Source of the DNA: Rhopalosiphum padi
Taxonomy: Eukaryota > Arthropoda > Insecta > Hemiptera > Aphididae
NCBI RefSeq assembly: GCF_020882245.1
Contig: NC_083599.1
Span: forward strand, 75,623,745-75,687,744
Reading direction: 5' to 3'
DNA: 64,000 nucleotides
In this document: in pieces, positions 33,212 to 46,935 of the stretch
Layout: each line of letters begins with the position of its first letter
How positions within the stretch are numbered: position 1 is the stretch's first letter
The notes under the pieces: generated by a model
Database searches by the model: none
The model's input: the letters and a program-made list of their open reading frames with translations, nothing else
Told to the model about the DNA's origin: nothing
Position numbers and translations under genes: made by a program

Positions 33212-36200
33212 TTAATTTGCAAGTTTTATTTCATTTTTGTGTAATTTTATTTCCTTTCTGCCTCGTTGAATTGTTATATTTTCGTTGTTATTTAATTGTA
33301 TTACATTGTAAGGGCCCACCCATTTTGGTCCTAACTTTCCCTTCTGTTGGTGGTTTTTTACCCATACTTGGTCTCCGACTTTTACATTTACTTGTAGTTC
33401 TTTTTGATCGTACTTTTTCTTTGTTTTCTCTTTGTTTTTTATTATATTATTTCTGGCTGATTTACATGTTTCCTGAAGTTTTTGTTTTAATTCATATGTA
33501 TAATCATCGTAGTTATATCTTGCTTGCGGTGTTCGACTTAATGTGTGAGGGACTGTAGCAGGAAAACCGTAAACAAGTTCATACGGTTGATGGTTAGTTG
33601 TTGTGTGAACTGTTGTATTGTATACAAATATAGCAAAAGCTACATAATCATCCCAATCTGTTTGGTTTTTATTGACATAGTGTCTAAGATATTCTGCCAA
33701 AGTTCGGTGAGATCTTTCTAAACCGCTATTGGATTGTGGGTGGTATGGTGTAGTATTCATTTTTTCTATTTTAAGTAGCTTGCAGCATTCTTTGAATATT
33801 TTACTCATAAATTCAGTGCCGCAATCAGTTACAATCGATTCAGGTATGCCATGTTGACATATAAATTTTTCAACAAATGTTTTTGCTACCGAGTTAGCAT
33901 CATGAGTTACTAATGGAAACGCCGCTGAAAATTTGGTTAGATCATCTTGAATGGTAAGTATATATGAATGACCTTCATTTGTTGTTGTTAACGGTCCCAC
34001 AATGTCAAGAAATATTTTTTCGAACGGTTTTTTGGCCATTGTTGTAATTACCATGGGTTGTTTGATAGTCCTGTTCATGCTTTTGTTTTGCTGACATGAT
34101 TGACAAGAAGCTATGAATTTTTTAACATTACTTTTAAGTCCTTTCCATTGGTGATGTAATTTGATTCGCTTGATTGTCCTTGACACGCCTTGATGACCGC
34201 CAAGTGGAGCATTATGAAATTCTTCGATTATCTTGAGCTTTTCTTCTTCAGAATATTCGATGTCGACATAAATAATGATTTTTATTTTTGAATTTTTGAA
34301 AATGTACCTAATAATGGCTCGAACTTTTTCCCAGTTTAGTTTATCAAGTTCATTGTCGACTCTAGATAATCCGATTTTTGTAATATTGTTTTCTTCGCAA
34401 AAAGTTCGTAGATTAATGATGCATTTATAAAATGTTTCAAAAGTAGTTGTTTGTTGGCATAATTCTTTGGTGATTATAAATGCTAGAGATTTTTCATTAT
34501 GTTGAATATGTGCGACTTCTGTGATTTCTTTGTTTTGTTCTTTTAATGTTTCAATTTGACCGAGTCTACTTCTGAATTCTAAGGCTAATCCTTGTGACAT
34601 CTCAAAATTTTTTGATACACAAACTACAAGAGTTATGTCTTCAGGTGCCTCGAATATATCACCCTGGATTTCGATTACATTTGAATTTGTTATTAATGTT
34701 TTCTGTATATCTTCTTCGAATTTTTCGTATGTTTTTGTTCTGTAGTCATCTACATTTGATAATTTGTCGATTTTTGCTATTCGACTTAGAGCATCTGCGT
34801 TTGTGTTTTGCGTTCCTGGCTTATATATGATATTATAGTCATACTCTTCTAATTGTAGTCGCCACCTGGTCAAACGAGCTCCAGGATCTTTGACTCCAAA
34901 TAACCACGATAATGGTTTGTGATCTGTCACAATGTTGAATTTGCACCCGTACACGTAGTGTCTAAATTGTTTAACTGTCCAAAGTATCGCCAGTAATTCT
35001 TTTTCTGTCGTATTATAATTGGTTTCCGCCTTATTGAGTGTACGTGACACGTATGCAATTGGTAGATCCGAGCCAATTTTCCCTTGCGATAAAATAGCTC
35101 CGATTGCAATATTACTTGCATCTGTGGTGATATTAAATGGTTGATTGGTTCATTTATTAAAATGTTTTTAAAGTAATTAAACGATTCTTGACAAAGATCT
35201 GACCAGATAAACTGTTGATTTTGTTTTAGTAAATTAGTAAGTGGCTTAGCTTTCTTACTGAAATCTTTGATAAATCTTCGATAATATCCTACTAGACCTA
35301 GGAAAGATTTTACGTCTTTTGCATTCGTTGGTGTGGGGTAGTTTACCATACATTGTATTTTCTTCGGGTCTGGTTTTACGCCTTGCTCTGTGATTACATG
35401 TCCGAGGTAGATTACTTCTCGTCGAAGGAATTCACATTTTGTCGGTTATAATTGTAGTCCATGTTTTTTGAATCTTTCAAATATTTGACGTAAATTTTGT
35501 TCATGCTCTTTGATTGTTGCTCCTATCACAATCACGTCGTCTAAATATACGAATGATTTCACACCATTTAAACCAATTAGGATTCGGTTCATCAACCTTT
35601 GAAAAGTTGCTGGTGCGCCTTTTAGACCAAAACACATCCTATTGAATTCGAAATGCCCTTTTTCCGTGCTGAAAGCGGTTTTGTGCTTATCTTCTGGCTT
35701 TAGAGCTATTTGATGATACCCACTTGCCATGTCTAGGCATGAGAAATATTTGGCTTTTCCTAACTGATCTAAGATCGTTGATATGTCTGGCATTGGAAAT
35801 GCATCTCCCACAGTGATTTCGTTAAGTTTACGAAAATCGATTACTACCCTATATTTTTGGATACCTGATGCGTCTGTTTTCTTTGGTACTACTAATAATG
35901 GTGCGTTCCATGGACTGTCACTGGGGCTAATTATTCCATCTTGTTCGAGTTGTTCAATTTGTTTATCTATTTCTTTTTTTTGAGAATAAGGGAGACGATA
36001 TGGTCTCTGAAATATGGGTTGGTTTGTTTCTGACGTTTTGATTTCATGTTGTATTGTTTCTGTGCAGGATAATGTATCTCCTTCAAGAAAAAAAATGTCT
36101 GAATATTCACTGCATAATCTTTCAATGGATTCTTTTTCTTCATTGTTCATGTGATCGCATCTAAGATTTTCTTTTAATAGTTGAATACGATTATTTGCAT

Positions 36201-36884
36201 TTTTTGGAATTTCTTTACTTTGTGTAAATTTTATAGGTACTATTTCAAAAGTTTCATGAGATAATTCGTTTAGATTTGGAATTTTCACAGTTTGTGGGTT
36301 TTCTGTTGGATTTATTACAGCAATGAGTATTTGATTTTGTTTTATTTCGTTTAAGACATTTCCACAGATTATATGTTCATTAATGTTTTGGGCATGAATA
36401 AGAATACTTTGTGAATCAGTTATAGGTTCGTTTAATATTCGTATAGGAATTATCGCTTCGCTTCTGGCTGGTATGGTTGTTGTGGCATTGTCAGGATAAG
36501 TTATTTCCTTCTGATCTACGTTGATGATGATTTTGTTTTCTTTTAGAAAAGGTTTACCCAAAATTCCATCCCCGTCAATTGGAAATCACGATGGTACCAC
36601 ATGAAATTCGGTTTCAAAAGTTTGGTTCTTATCTGAAATCATAAGTACAACACCACCCATAGTGTTGACTAAGCGGTCGTTTATTCCTTGTAACTGATAA
36701 ATATTAGTATCCGAAACTAGAACTTCGTCATGCAATACGTCAAGTCGGATAAGGTTTAGTTTTGCGCCGGTATCTATTAGGAGTTTTGCATTTCCTGACG
36801 TACATTGTGAGGTTTGAAATATTGCATGGTCGTTATGTAATTTTATTGTAAATGGTAAGGTTCTTATTGTGTTTGGGCTATTAT
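33212..36884 (-). pseudogene. pol polyprotein (right arm), broken
   Basis: Mirror of 20707-24379 with the same two in-frame stops (protease/RT boundary and after the RT core) and the same frameshift before RNase H. The 612-codon RNase H/integrase frame is 33212-35050 and the RT frame 35446-36561. The protein segments are identical to those of the left arm where compared. Confidence 0.9.
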
Positions 36885-37793
36885 TTTTAAATCTTTGACC
36901 GAACGACTGCCCGAGGCATTCGGTCCCGATCCGTTTCCCGAATAATTTTGTTGATTTCCTTTATCACCTTCTTGTTGATTATTTTTTCTTTCATCCGCTC
37001 CTTTTTTTTTATAGCATTTTTCTATGGAATGACCAGCTTTTTTACAATATGCGCATGTCTCTTGCTTTGTATTTGAGTTTTTTTGTTTGCTGTTTTGCCC
37101 TGTGTCTATGCTATGATTTACATATCTACACTCATTCGTATTATGATTACTTTTTTGGCAGTTTTTGCAATATTTATTTGTGCTATTAGCGTTAGATTTA
37201 TTTTGGAACAAACGTCGTGTTTCTTTATTTGATAAAAATATTTTTTCTTCTTCTAAGCTTACTTTCATAGCGTCTTCCAAAGTGGATGGGTTTCTAGATT
37301 TTATGATATTTCGGATGCTATCTGGTAATCCTTCAATGTAAGTAGTTAAAGTAGTTTCTTTGATATAGTCGTGCACTGCTTTAGCTTCTGCTATTGTTCT
37401 TTTGCTTGTACTGACATTACACAGCTCGTGTAATAATTTCTCGACTCTTGAAGAATATTCTTGAATAGTTTCTCCTGATTTAAATCGGGTTGTGGACAAT
37501 TCTAGTTGAAGGTAACCTGGAGTTCGTTTAGCGCAAAATGTAACTGATAATAACTCCCTAAGTGAGTCCCATGATTTGACCTCTCGATGTTGTGTTATCG
37601 CAAAAGCTTTACCTGCTAATTTTGTTAAAATTGCCTGCAAAAGAATAGGGCGACATTCTTCATCTACAGTTTTAATCACAAAGTCACATGCACTAAAGAA
37701 TGGATATACATCCTGTGGATTTTCTCCATTAAACTGCGGTACGAGTCTTATAGCTGTTTCTAAAGAAAGTAATGTTTGTTTATTATTCGCCAT
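36864..37793 (-). CDS. gag polyprotein (right arm)
   Basis: 309 codons, same protein as the left-arm gag, with two CCHC knuckles near the C-terminus. The slippery heptamer T TTA AAA is at 36885-36891. Open and unbroken. Confidence 0.9.
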   Translation of the reverse strand: MANNKQTLLSLETAIRLVPQFNGENPQDVYPFFSACDFVIKTVDEECRPILLQAILTKLAGKAFAITQHREVKSWDSLRELLSVTFCAKRTPGYLQLELSTTRFKSGETIQEYSSRVEKLLHELCNVSTSKRTIAEAKAVHDYIKETTLTTYIEGLPDSIRNIIKSRNPSTLEDAMKVSLEEEKIFLSNKETRRLFQNKSNANSTNKYCKNCQKSNHNTNECRYVNHSIDTGQNSKQKNSNTKQETCAYCKKAGHSIEKCYKKKGADERKNNQQEGDKGNQQNYSGNGSGPNASGSRSVKDLKIIAQTQ

Positions 37794-38611
37794 TATGTTC
37801 GTTGGTTTTAAAATAGTGTTTTTATCGTTTAAGTCTATTAATTTGTTTTATTTTGTAACCTAGTTAATGGTTTATTAGACGGATTATCAGGTACAACCGT
37901 TCGGTGGGGACGAAATCAGGATCTAATTCAGTTGAATCAGAATTGCTACCCTCACTATCAATCGTATGAGTTGACATGCATTAATATTCTTATGTATATA
38001 TATATGTATATAAAAAGTGATTATAATATTAATTTGTTAATATTACGTTAAAGTTTTATAATAAATTAATAACTTACAGTAATACTAGTATAGTTCTTAT
38101 GCTTAACGTATACATGCTGTTTGTTGTTGTTATTGATTGATACGGCTGATTATCAGTGATAGATTGTCACAATGTAAACACCGTAGCTGCTCTCGTGACG
38201 TTCCTGGACGCTCAGCGGTCCCACTCCGTTGGTTTGACCCACTTAGATTTTCTGTCACGGTCAAGGATAACGACGGCGGCGTTGACGACGACAGCGACTC
38301 GTGACGGATGATGAGTAAACGTCACAATCGAAACGATTTTAATATCGATGTTGATGATTGCAATGTCGCACTCCGGAATGTTGTTGACGTTGCGTAATAC
38401 ACTATACACGGTGTATTATGCTACGTATAAAGACACCATAGCATGAATGATGTATAGACAATAGACGTATATAATTATACGTATATTGTAAAGATACGTA
38501 TTTGTTACGTATATAATTTTAAAATTTATATAAATTGACGACTGTGTCACCTGAGTAAAAGACAGACTTCGTTGTGTTAGAATACTCCGAAAAGGTACCG
38601 CTGCCACCAGT
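37794..38611 (-). other. gag leader and primer-binding region (right arm)
   Basis: Mirror of 18980-19797. No gene. Confidence 0.55.
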
Positions 38612-38932
38612 TGTTATATACTCTTTCGGTTAAGGCCAAAAGGTATATATATGTTGTAAAAGAGTTCGTTCACTTACGGGTTGTATTCAAAACACTACAC
38701 AAGGTCTGTTTAACTTTAAGAAAATATTTTATTAATTATTTTATTATAAGAATATTTTAACAACACGGTATTATACGAATCGGCTACTTATTCACGACTA
38801 ACTCTTGCTTATTCTACGTTCTTGTCTTGGCGACGCAGTCGCTTACAAAAAAAATACACATATTGCTTACACTACTATATTATTGTATAATATGCTTACT
38901 AATCTAAAGTGTGTGTGCAAGGGTTCCTAAGA
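38612..38932 (-). repeat. 5' LTR (right arm)
   Basis: 321 bp, mirror of 18659-18979, with the same deviant TC start and the same R flank. Confidence 0.85.
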
Positions 38933-40046
38933 ATGTACATAATACGCACCTATTCTAATTACTTAATATTAGGATTTAGGCCAAAAACACAATAAAAAAA
39001 AAAAACAACATTTAGTATCAAAAGAGATGAAAACAGAAATAGTGAAATGTGTACCATTAAAAAATATTCACAACAATTATTTAGCAAGCCATAGTTAATA
39101 AAAAATACAAATGACGTCATAATTTTGTTGCTGCTATATATATATATTATAATATACTCAGTACACAGTACACTTTATTACGTGAATATTACAAATCTCA
39201 GTTATAACTCAACTAAGTAATTTATTGGTTTAGACCTATTTTAACAATTTAACAATTTAAGATTTAAAATAATATCTTATTCATTGTGTTTACGCTGTGC
39301 GCAATAAGAGCAAATTAAAATATTATTATTATTATTTTCATTAACCTAATATTATTATCAACTTATTATTTATCACATTATTAAAATTGTGCGTACATCG
39401 GTGATTACCTACATGTCTGGGGTTTCGTGCGTATAGTCAGTCACAGAACACGGCACCGGACGCGTACGGTTATAGTCACAGAACACGGCACCGGCCGCCT
39501 GGTAATAATAAACCGAAGGTCGAGAACAATACGTGAGATTCGGACATTTTCTCGGCTTTACAGAAAAATAACCATTGTAACGCATTGGACACGACCCATT
39601 TCAATATATACTTCCCGCAGTTCTTTTCATTTCTAAAACGACCCGTCACACAATTCTTAAGGGGTGGCACTGTATATAAAACATTGAAAGCAACAATAAC
39701 ATCTAAAATGCAATACGTATAAGAGCCATGGTACAAATACCACCCACAATGAAGACGGTCACACGGTCTCTAAGCAGAAACTATACAGAGATCGATTTAT
39801 TTTACTTGTCGCTGTATAGGGTAGAATAATTAAACGAGAAACACAAAGAAGACGACAAGATCTTGTGCAGTGCACGTGTATCGCTTACATAATATATTAT
39901 GTATAATATTATACATGGTACAGGCAATGCAAATGTCCGGCTTTCTGACGCCGTATACTGCGTTACATTTGTTTAAAACATATATTATATTTTCCGTAAT
40001 TAGATAATATTTCGGCACGTCGTAGAATGAATATTGTTAAGTAGGA
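38933..40046 (-). repeat. R/R' repeat, diverged copy (right arm)
   Basis: Mirror of 17545-18658. The segment 39408-39750 is the one found again at 31449-31790. Confidence 0.75.
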
Positions 40047-40876
40047 CCTACCTACCATTTTATAAAGTACCTATCCATAAGAACACACGTCGTGCGCAGT
40101 GGCGTAGCTATCATCGGGCAAAGCAGGGCAGTGCCCTGGGGCCCCTAGATCTTAGGGACCCTCAGAGCTCTTGGTAAGTTTTAAAAATACATCCGTAAAA
40201 TAATTGAAATAAAATTGAAAAAAGGGTTGGATATTTTTAATATGATAATTGAATATTAGAAGTTTAATACGAACATTATGAACATTATGAACATTGTATA
40301 CCTATAAATACACAGAATATCCCAGACAGCAATTTAGTAACGTTTATATTATAATAATAATGTATATTAAATTATGTTAAAATATTTAAATACAAGTCGC
40401 TTATGATTTCAATCATTGATACATTTAGATCGTACTATCCCTCCTTTAAGTATGCATATTAAATTTACTTTATACATTGCATATACTCTGCATATACTTT
40501 TAACTCCCATATTTATTGTAGATTTAACTCCGAAATTTCTATGTGTTTAGTATACAATAGATGGTAGAATAAAATAATACGTGCAGGCGTTTCATATGGT
40601 GGTGCACATTTTACCTACATATGTTCAAAAGTGTTCAGATCTCGTATAGAATTATCTCATCAATCATCACCGTGGCCTTTGGCCCAGTTAATATAAAAAC
40701 ACTTTTTAGAATCAACAAGGAAAATAAGTCTGCTGCTACAGATTATCGTGCTCATAAACACATTTAAACATGTACTATATACAATATACATATATTGATA
40801 AATATTAATATTATACCCAATCGCACTATGCTATGTACTTCAAAAATTAAAACTTATACAGTTATACATATATATA
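40047..40876. other. AT-rich DNA with hAT terminus at 40097
   Basis: Mirror of 16715-17544. The + strand reads CAGTGGCGTAGC from 40097. No gene seen. Confidence 0.5.
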
Positions 40877-43604
40877 TGTTACGGTGAAAGATGAATATTG
40901 GTGAATGTCGTCATTCTCCGGTGGATGACGTCTTTTACCAAAATGATTCGATTATATAGGTAAATGATGTAAAAACCAGATTTTAAATTCAAATGTACAT
41001 CTTTCACCGGTCATTGATGTCATTTACCAAAACTAGTGGTAAATGATGATAAATCTCAAATAATACACTGATTGTTTTACTATAGGTACTATTTATAATA
41101 ATGATTTATTGTTGGTGGATGTTTCATTTTTTATTTTAGGTATTTATTTGAATGGGATAATAGGTTGATTAAAAATAATAAAATACGTGCATATTACAAA
41201 TTATTTATTTGTACAATTTTGGTTTCCATGACATTTTGAACTGCACAACATTTCCGCTGCATTGCAAGCACATTTTTTAGTACCACAACCAGTTTTGCAG
41301 TTGCATCGATTAAATCCTTGATGACCAGCTATTCCGTGTCCTGCGGCTTCTCTTAATGTTATTTCCCTGTCTTTAATTTTTTTCATGGCTTCATCTAGCT
41401 CTAGAAATTTTTCTTTACACGGAGAAATTTGTGCTCGTGTATATTTGTGTTTCAACACCCCATATTCTGTACCTGGTTCAAACATTCGGGTATTTATTTT
41501 ATTTAAATTAAATAAAAATTATCAAATTAAAGTTGGCTTACATAATTTATACATGTCATTTTCGCATGAAATAATAACAGCAAGTAAATTACGCGGAGAA
41601 CCTCGTGCTCTATCGACATCTGGTATTGGGACACGAACAGTTGTACCGACATCAAGCTTTGAAAATTTTTCGTTAGTCAATCTCAACATTTTTGACGCTT
41701 GTTTTTCAAGACAGATGACCGATTTTTGTCGTTGGTCTTTAATTTTTTCAATCCTTTTATCTGTAAATAGATGACGATTGCTATTTTTTTTTTTTTTTTG
41801 TAATTTACAAACTATTATTTTATACATTATTTTATTAAATATTAAAATATTAAATATACCATTAAATATGCAGAAATATGCAAGCATTTTTACCAAATTA
41901 CATATAATAAATATTTAATAATTACCTATGTCTTTAGTATTTCTTAAATCATTTTCAGTCTCCAAGTTTACTTCATTTTCAAGATCTCCAACACTGACTA
42001 AATCGTCTTCTACTGCATTAATATGATCTGAATGGTTGCTGTTATTAAATAGTTCTTCAATATCCTCTTCTGACTTAAGTTTTTCTATTTCATCGTAAGG
42101 TATCCCTACTGAAGCTAACCCTGTTCTCGCTGTACAACCAAACATCGCCTCGTATGGTGATCTTCCAATACCTATTAAAAAAATTAATTAATTAATAAAA
42201 ATAAAAATTATTAAAAAAAATTGTTTTTAGTTAATAGCTTACCTGAGTTCAAAGCCCGATTTTTTTGAAATTGCACAAATTTTAATGCCATTGGCCAGTC
42301 TTTTGATTTATTATCAGTCATCCAAGAAGCCAAAATTTCTTCAACGTCCCTATTCGCGCGTTCAATTGATCCTTGGGTCTGGCTATGACGAGGCTTGCCA
42401 TGCACAATTTTGATGTCTCCCCACATTTCATTTAAATTTGTTATAATAGAATTAACAAACTCACGACCATTATCCGAGTGGAGTATAGCGGGTGCACCAA
42501 ATATTGTATAAATATCTATCAAATTTAAAGCGATTTCTTCGGCCCTTTTTGTCTTCAGAGGTTTTAAAATAACAAATTTCGTTAAATGATCTTGATAATT
42601 CATTATATAGCGATAATTATTATAGTTTTGAGATTGCATGTCAATCAAATCAATTTGCGCTCTTGAATTAAATGCGGAATGTAGAATTGGTTTTGTCACA
42701 AGCCCTCTTTTCGGATTTGATTGTTTTACTTGACAATTACTGCATAAACCTAAATATGCCATAACTGCCTCCGTTGTCACATTACAATATTTTGTTTTTA
42801 ACACAGCCATCATCCTATTTCTACCACCATGCCCTACTGATAAATGTGCGGCATGAATTACTTCAAACAACTCGTCTACTGTGACGTAATATAAAACGTC
42901 AGATTCATTATCAACTATAGGTTTAATCAATTTTTTCTTTTCCCCCAATTGACACAACATCATATTTACGTATAAGTCTTTTATTCGTTACCGTTTTTTT
43001 TAGTGTTCCAATTTTTAATTCTTTTATTTTTTGAATCTTGTTGTTGTATTCTTCAAAACTAAAATAAAATATATTGTCACCTCTCTTTTTACTGCTGACA
43101 ATTTTGTCAATTGCTGCTTTAAATTTGTTCTCCATACTTTAATATTAAAATTAAATAAAACTATGACACTATAATTTAATCGAGCTTTTAATATATTTTG
43201 TTCACTGGTGACACAAATTTTTACAAATAATATTATTAAACACACACTCGTCGCATATACAACTCGCTATAATATGCCCGTAGATACTAACTAATAAACT
43301 AAAAGATTATCTCATATTATTACTTGGGTTATCGGACGTTATTGCTAGTTGGGATTTTCGTTTATCTATCTACTTCCGTCATGATATTTTCAACTAACGA
43401 AGCTTATTCAGCACCTACACGCTTATCGCTGATCGTTCACATCGACATAAAAATATTGAACCATCATTCTCCAATTAAACTGGTGATTGACGACAATAAC
43501 CGGAGAATGTCTGCATTTACAACGTTTACCAATTTTTAGGTAAATGATGTCATTTACCGGGGAATGACGTCTTTTACCCTCGTTTACATCATTTACCGTA
43601 AACA
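40877..43604 (-). mobile_element. Ginger-like transposon (right arm)
   Basis: Mirror of 13991-16714. One terminus reads TGTTTACGGT instead of TGTTACGGT, an extra T that alters the transposon end. Internal terminal motifs are conserved. Confidence 0.85.
41201..43135 (-). pseudogene. Ginger-like transposase (right arm), one frameshift
   Basis: Exons 42243-43135, 41926-42171, 41542-41760 and 41201-41472 mirror the left copy. A run of five A near codon 65 has become six A (about 42925-42931), which shifts the frame. All catalytic residues after the break are conserved. The single change could also be an assembly error in a homopolymer. Confidence 0.8.
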
Positions 43605-45438
43605 TATATATTATATAGAAACCTATTCTGACCTTCAGAGTATAAACAATATAATACGTTTTTATGTTTCTATTCCGTGATTACCAGTTTATATGATTTT
43701 AAATTAACGAAAAATTAATAGCGTGTTTAATACTAGTCCAGTACATATCTGCTTTGATTCTGTATAATGAAACAGTCTGTATTTTTTCTTCACATGAAAA
43801 AAATATATATTTTTAAGAAAAAAATGTTAACGGATGTAGGGATTGTACACGCATTTATAGTTATTCTGTATAGACGCCAATGGACATATTATTACAATTT
43901 ATATAACAATAATAAGTAGGCGGGTGTCTTCTAATGTATTTTTTCGGTCAAAAATAATCAATAATGGACTTAATATAATACAATACGTACGAATGTGGTA
44001 TCTTTTAAATCGCATGCCCTTATATGGTGAAAAAGAAAATGTACATTCGATTATATTATAAAGAGCGGAAATGCCTTCGTTTATTATACATAAAGTGTGG
44101 TTCAATGGGTACCCATATTGTAACAATTGTGGAATTATAATGCACCGCTCAGTCAGGGGTGATATATTTCGGGTAGGCATTCTTTTCTCACCAAAGGCGA
44201 CCGCCGATCTCTACTAGCGCATTTAAACTTTTGTGTATTATGTTTTGATGTAAAGAATACAGGTGCCCGCTGTTATAGGAATCCCGCGCACAATGATTGT
44301 GGTGTGGGGCGGTGTTTGTCACAGTCGGCCCCGTGCGTGTTTGTTCAAAATAAAAATAAATTTTTTACGCTTATAATATACATACATATATACAACACTA
44401 ATAATATCATATACGACGCAGTTTTTCGATTGAATTTCGAATTCCTATATTTTATAATTTTATATTTTATCTTATACCGAGTACTTGTGTATCTGACATC
44501 TAAAGCATATAATTATTAAAATTAGTGACAAGATGATGCGATTCAAGCTAGGTATTAAACGTTATCGATAGTTTTTTTTTCTTCATGTACGAAATATGTA
44601 CCTATTATAATTACTTAACATTAAGATTTAGGAAAAAAACACTAAAAATATTTAGTACACAAAAAGAATGAAAACAGAAATATCATTAAAAAATATTTAT
44701 AACAATTATTTAGCAAGCCATAATTAATAAAAAAACTACGGGTGACGTCATAATTTCGTTGCCTCCATATACTAAGTATACAATACACTTTATTACGTGA
44801 ATATTACAATTCTCAGTTATAACTCAACTAAAAAATTTATTGGTTTAGACCTATTTAACAATTTAAGGTTTGCAATATTACAATATCTTATTCATTGTTT
44901 TTGCGCTGTGCGCAATAAGCGCAAATCAAAATATTATTATAATTATTTTCATTAAACTAATATTATTATTAAATTATTATTTATCACATTATTCAAATGA
45001 TGCGCTCATCGGGGATTGCATGTCTAGGGTTTCGTGCGTATGGTCAGTAACAGAACACGGCACCGGACGCGTACGGTCAGTCACAGAACACGGCACCGGC
45101 CGCCTGGTAATAATAACTAATAAGTCGAAGAATGAGAGCAATACGTGAGATTCGAACATTTTCTTGGCTTTATAGAAAAATAACCACCGTAACTCACTGC
45201 AGGCGACGAGTGACGACCCATCTCAATATAAATTTCCTGCAGTTATAGTTTCATTTCTAAAACAACCCGTCAGTCACGAATTCTTAAGGGGCCGTACGAC
45301 ACTGTAGAAAACATTGAAAGCAACAATAACACCTAAAATGCAATACGTATAAGAGCTATGGTACAAATACCACGTACAAAGAAAACGGTCACACGTCGTA
45401 GAATGAATATTGTTAAGTAGGTCCTGCCTACCATTTTA
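43605..45438 (-). repeat. R repeat, copy R3 (right arm)
   Basis: Mirror of R2 (12160-13990), including the 93-codon ORF at 43899-44180. Minor differences include a TAG inserted-looking change near 44215 and a longer T run near 44573. Confidence 0.8.
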
Positions 45439-46582
45439 AAAAGTTTCCATAAGAACGCATGTCGTCCAATGTTTACCGTAGAAAAAATCATTGTTGCCAT
45501 CGTCTGAGTACTGTAAAAGGTAAATTACAAAAATGGAATTTGTAGGTACATTGTTGTTGTTGTACTTGGCGGGTCTACATAAAATCGGGCGCCAAGATTC
45601 TGTCGGTAAACTGCACCATACAATATATAATATAATATATGAGGTGTTTCTATACTTACCCACTGGAATAAAAGGACTGTTTTTGTATTTCTGCGGTAGT
45701 GATATTGTGTTATATGGTACTTAATACCATACTAAAAATTATACTAAATTTGCACATTTTGTTTAGCACATAATTAAAAACTAAAAACGTTTGTAAATAC
45801 ACGTATACACTTTATTAGTTCACAGTATATTACACATGCATTTATGTACTGTACATTAAAATAGGGACTGATTACGAACAAGCAAAACATATTAATACTT
45901 ATGATATTTTATTAATACAATTAGTGTAATTTATGGTATAAAACTTTTTATGGGTAAATAAATGTTTTGGATATTTTGAATGTGATATTAATATATTATT
46001 ATAAACCAGTGGTGGTCAAATTTTTTTGTCCGCAATCTGTGTAACCGTGTATGTATATACGTATATAATAATAATTTAACATAATCCTATTATATAATAT
46101 AATATATAATATTATAAACTAGAAAATTCGTGTGAACGCTGTACAGTCAGACGTCGAGAAGGGGTAAACGCGTTGCATTTTACGAAATATTATTGAAATA
46201 TATAATTTCGAATACATCGTAAATTTTTATATTTGATATAGGTAGGTACTCTACATTCGACGTTTGTCGTCCAGGCATCCGGTTTCGGGCATTCAACATC
46301 GCCGCCACCACCGAAACTCCGCTGTACAGATGTATGTGTGTTAGTGAGAGTGTTTGACCTTGTGCGCATGTCTGTATTTGTTCGCAGTACTTGTCGATGA
46401 GGGTGGTTGAGTGGGCTGACCGATCGATGGGTGAGCAGGAAGGTCGGAGGGCAGTTCAGCAAATAGAATTTCCGTTCGCCCGATGCTCCGGTAGGCTCCT
46501 GTCCTAATAGGCCTTCGACGCGTAATCGGTGGTGGAAACCACCACCACCAGTTTGACGCCGAAGAAGCCGCCGCCGCAGCCA
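45439..46582. other. AT-rich DNA and GC-rich promoter-upstream island
   Basis: Mirror of 11016-12159. The GC-rich island lies at about 46270-46582, upstream of the captured promoter. No gene seen. Confidence 0.4.
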
Positions 46583-46597
46583 GGGCATAAAAGGGGG
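46583..46597 (+). promoter_or_regulatory. TATA-box promoter (right arm)
   Basis: GGGCATAAAAGGGGG on the + strand, followed by a 5' UTR exon ending at 46665 before GTAAGT, as in the left arm. Confidence 0.6.
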
Positions 46598-46798
46598 TGC
46601 GTAGGAGCGCCGATCGCCATTTATGTCTCAACAGTCACCTTTATTTTCAAGAATATTTTTTACACGTAAGTACTCCACGATTTCCGAACATTATTTTTTT
46701 GTCCCATGACATATTTTATACTCTCTTGCCTGTCGTTTATATTTTATTCAGGAATTTTTCAAATAACATTTTTCGTATCATTTCAGCTCTGCATCAAC

Positions 46799-46935
46799 AT
46801 GAAATTATCCATTGTAAGTTTGTTCGTAATTATTATTCACTATATATGTACAGGCGATGCCGACCTATGATGCACCCGACGCGATTCCGCAAACAACACC
46901 AGAAAAAGCACAGCATCAGCTCCCGCATAAAGAAG
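46799..46935 (+). pseudogene. Secreted-protein first coding exon, 5-bp deletion
   Basis: The start codon (46799-46801) and first codons match the left copy (10658-10799), but GGCAG is missing inside the signal peptide (near 46837). This shifts the frame and brings an early stop. Splice sites are unchanged. Because the left copy keeps a good signal peptide, the change is best read as a deletion here. Confidence 0.65.

Larger units (their letters stand above)
31821..38932 (-). mobile_element. Errantivirus-like LTR retrotransposon (right arm)
   Basis: Mirror of the left-arm element but longer at the 3' side: its env C-terminus is complete and a 3' LTR stub follows. Same gene order, same shared breaks in pol and the same internal env deletion. 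Confidence 0.9.

Noticed and set aside
32325..33558. Long ORFs on the + strand opposite env and pol (for example 138 codons at 33142-33558)
   Set aside because: They are antisense shadows of retroelement genes and appear identically at the mirror position.
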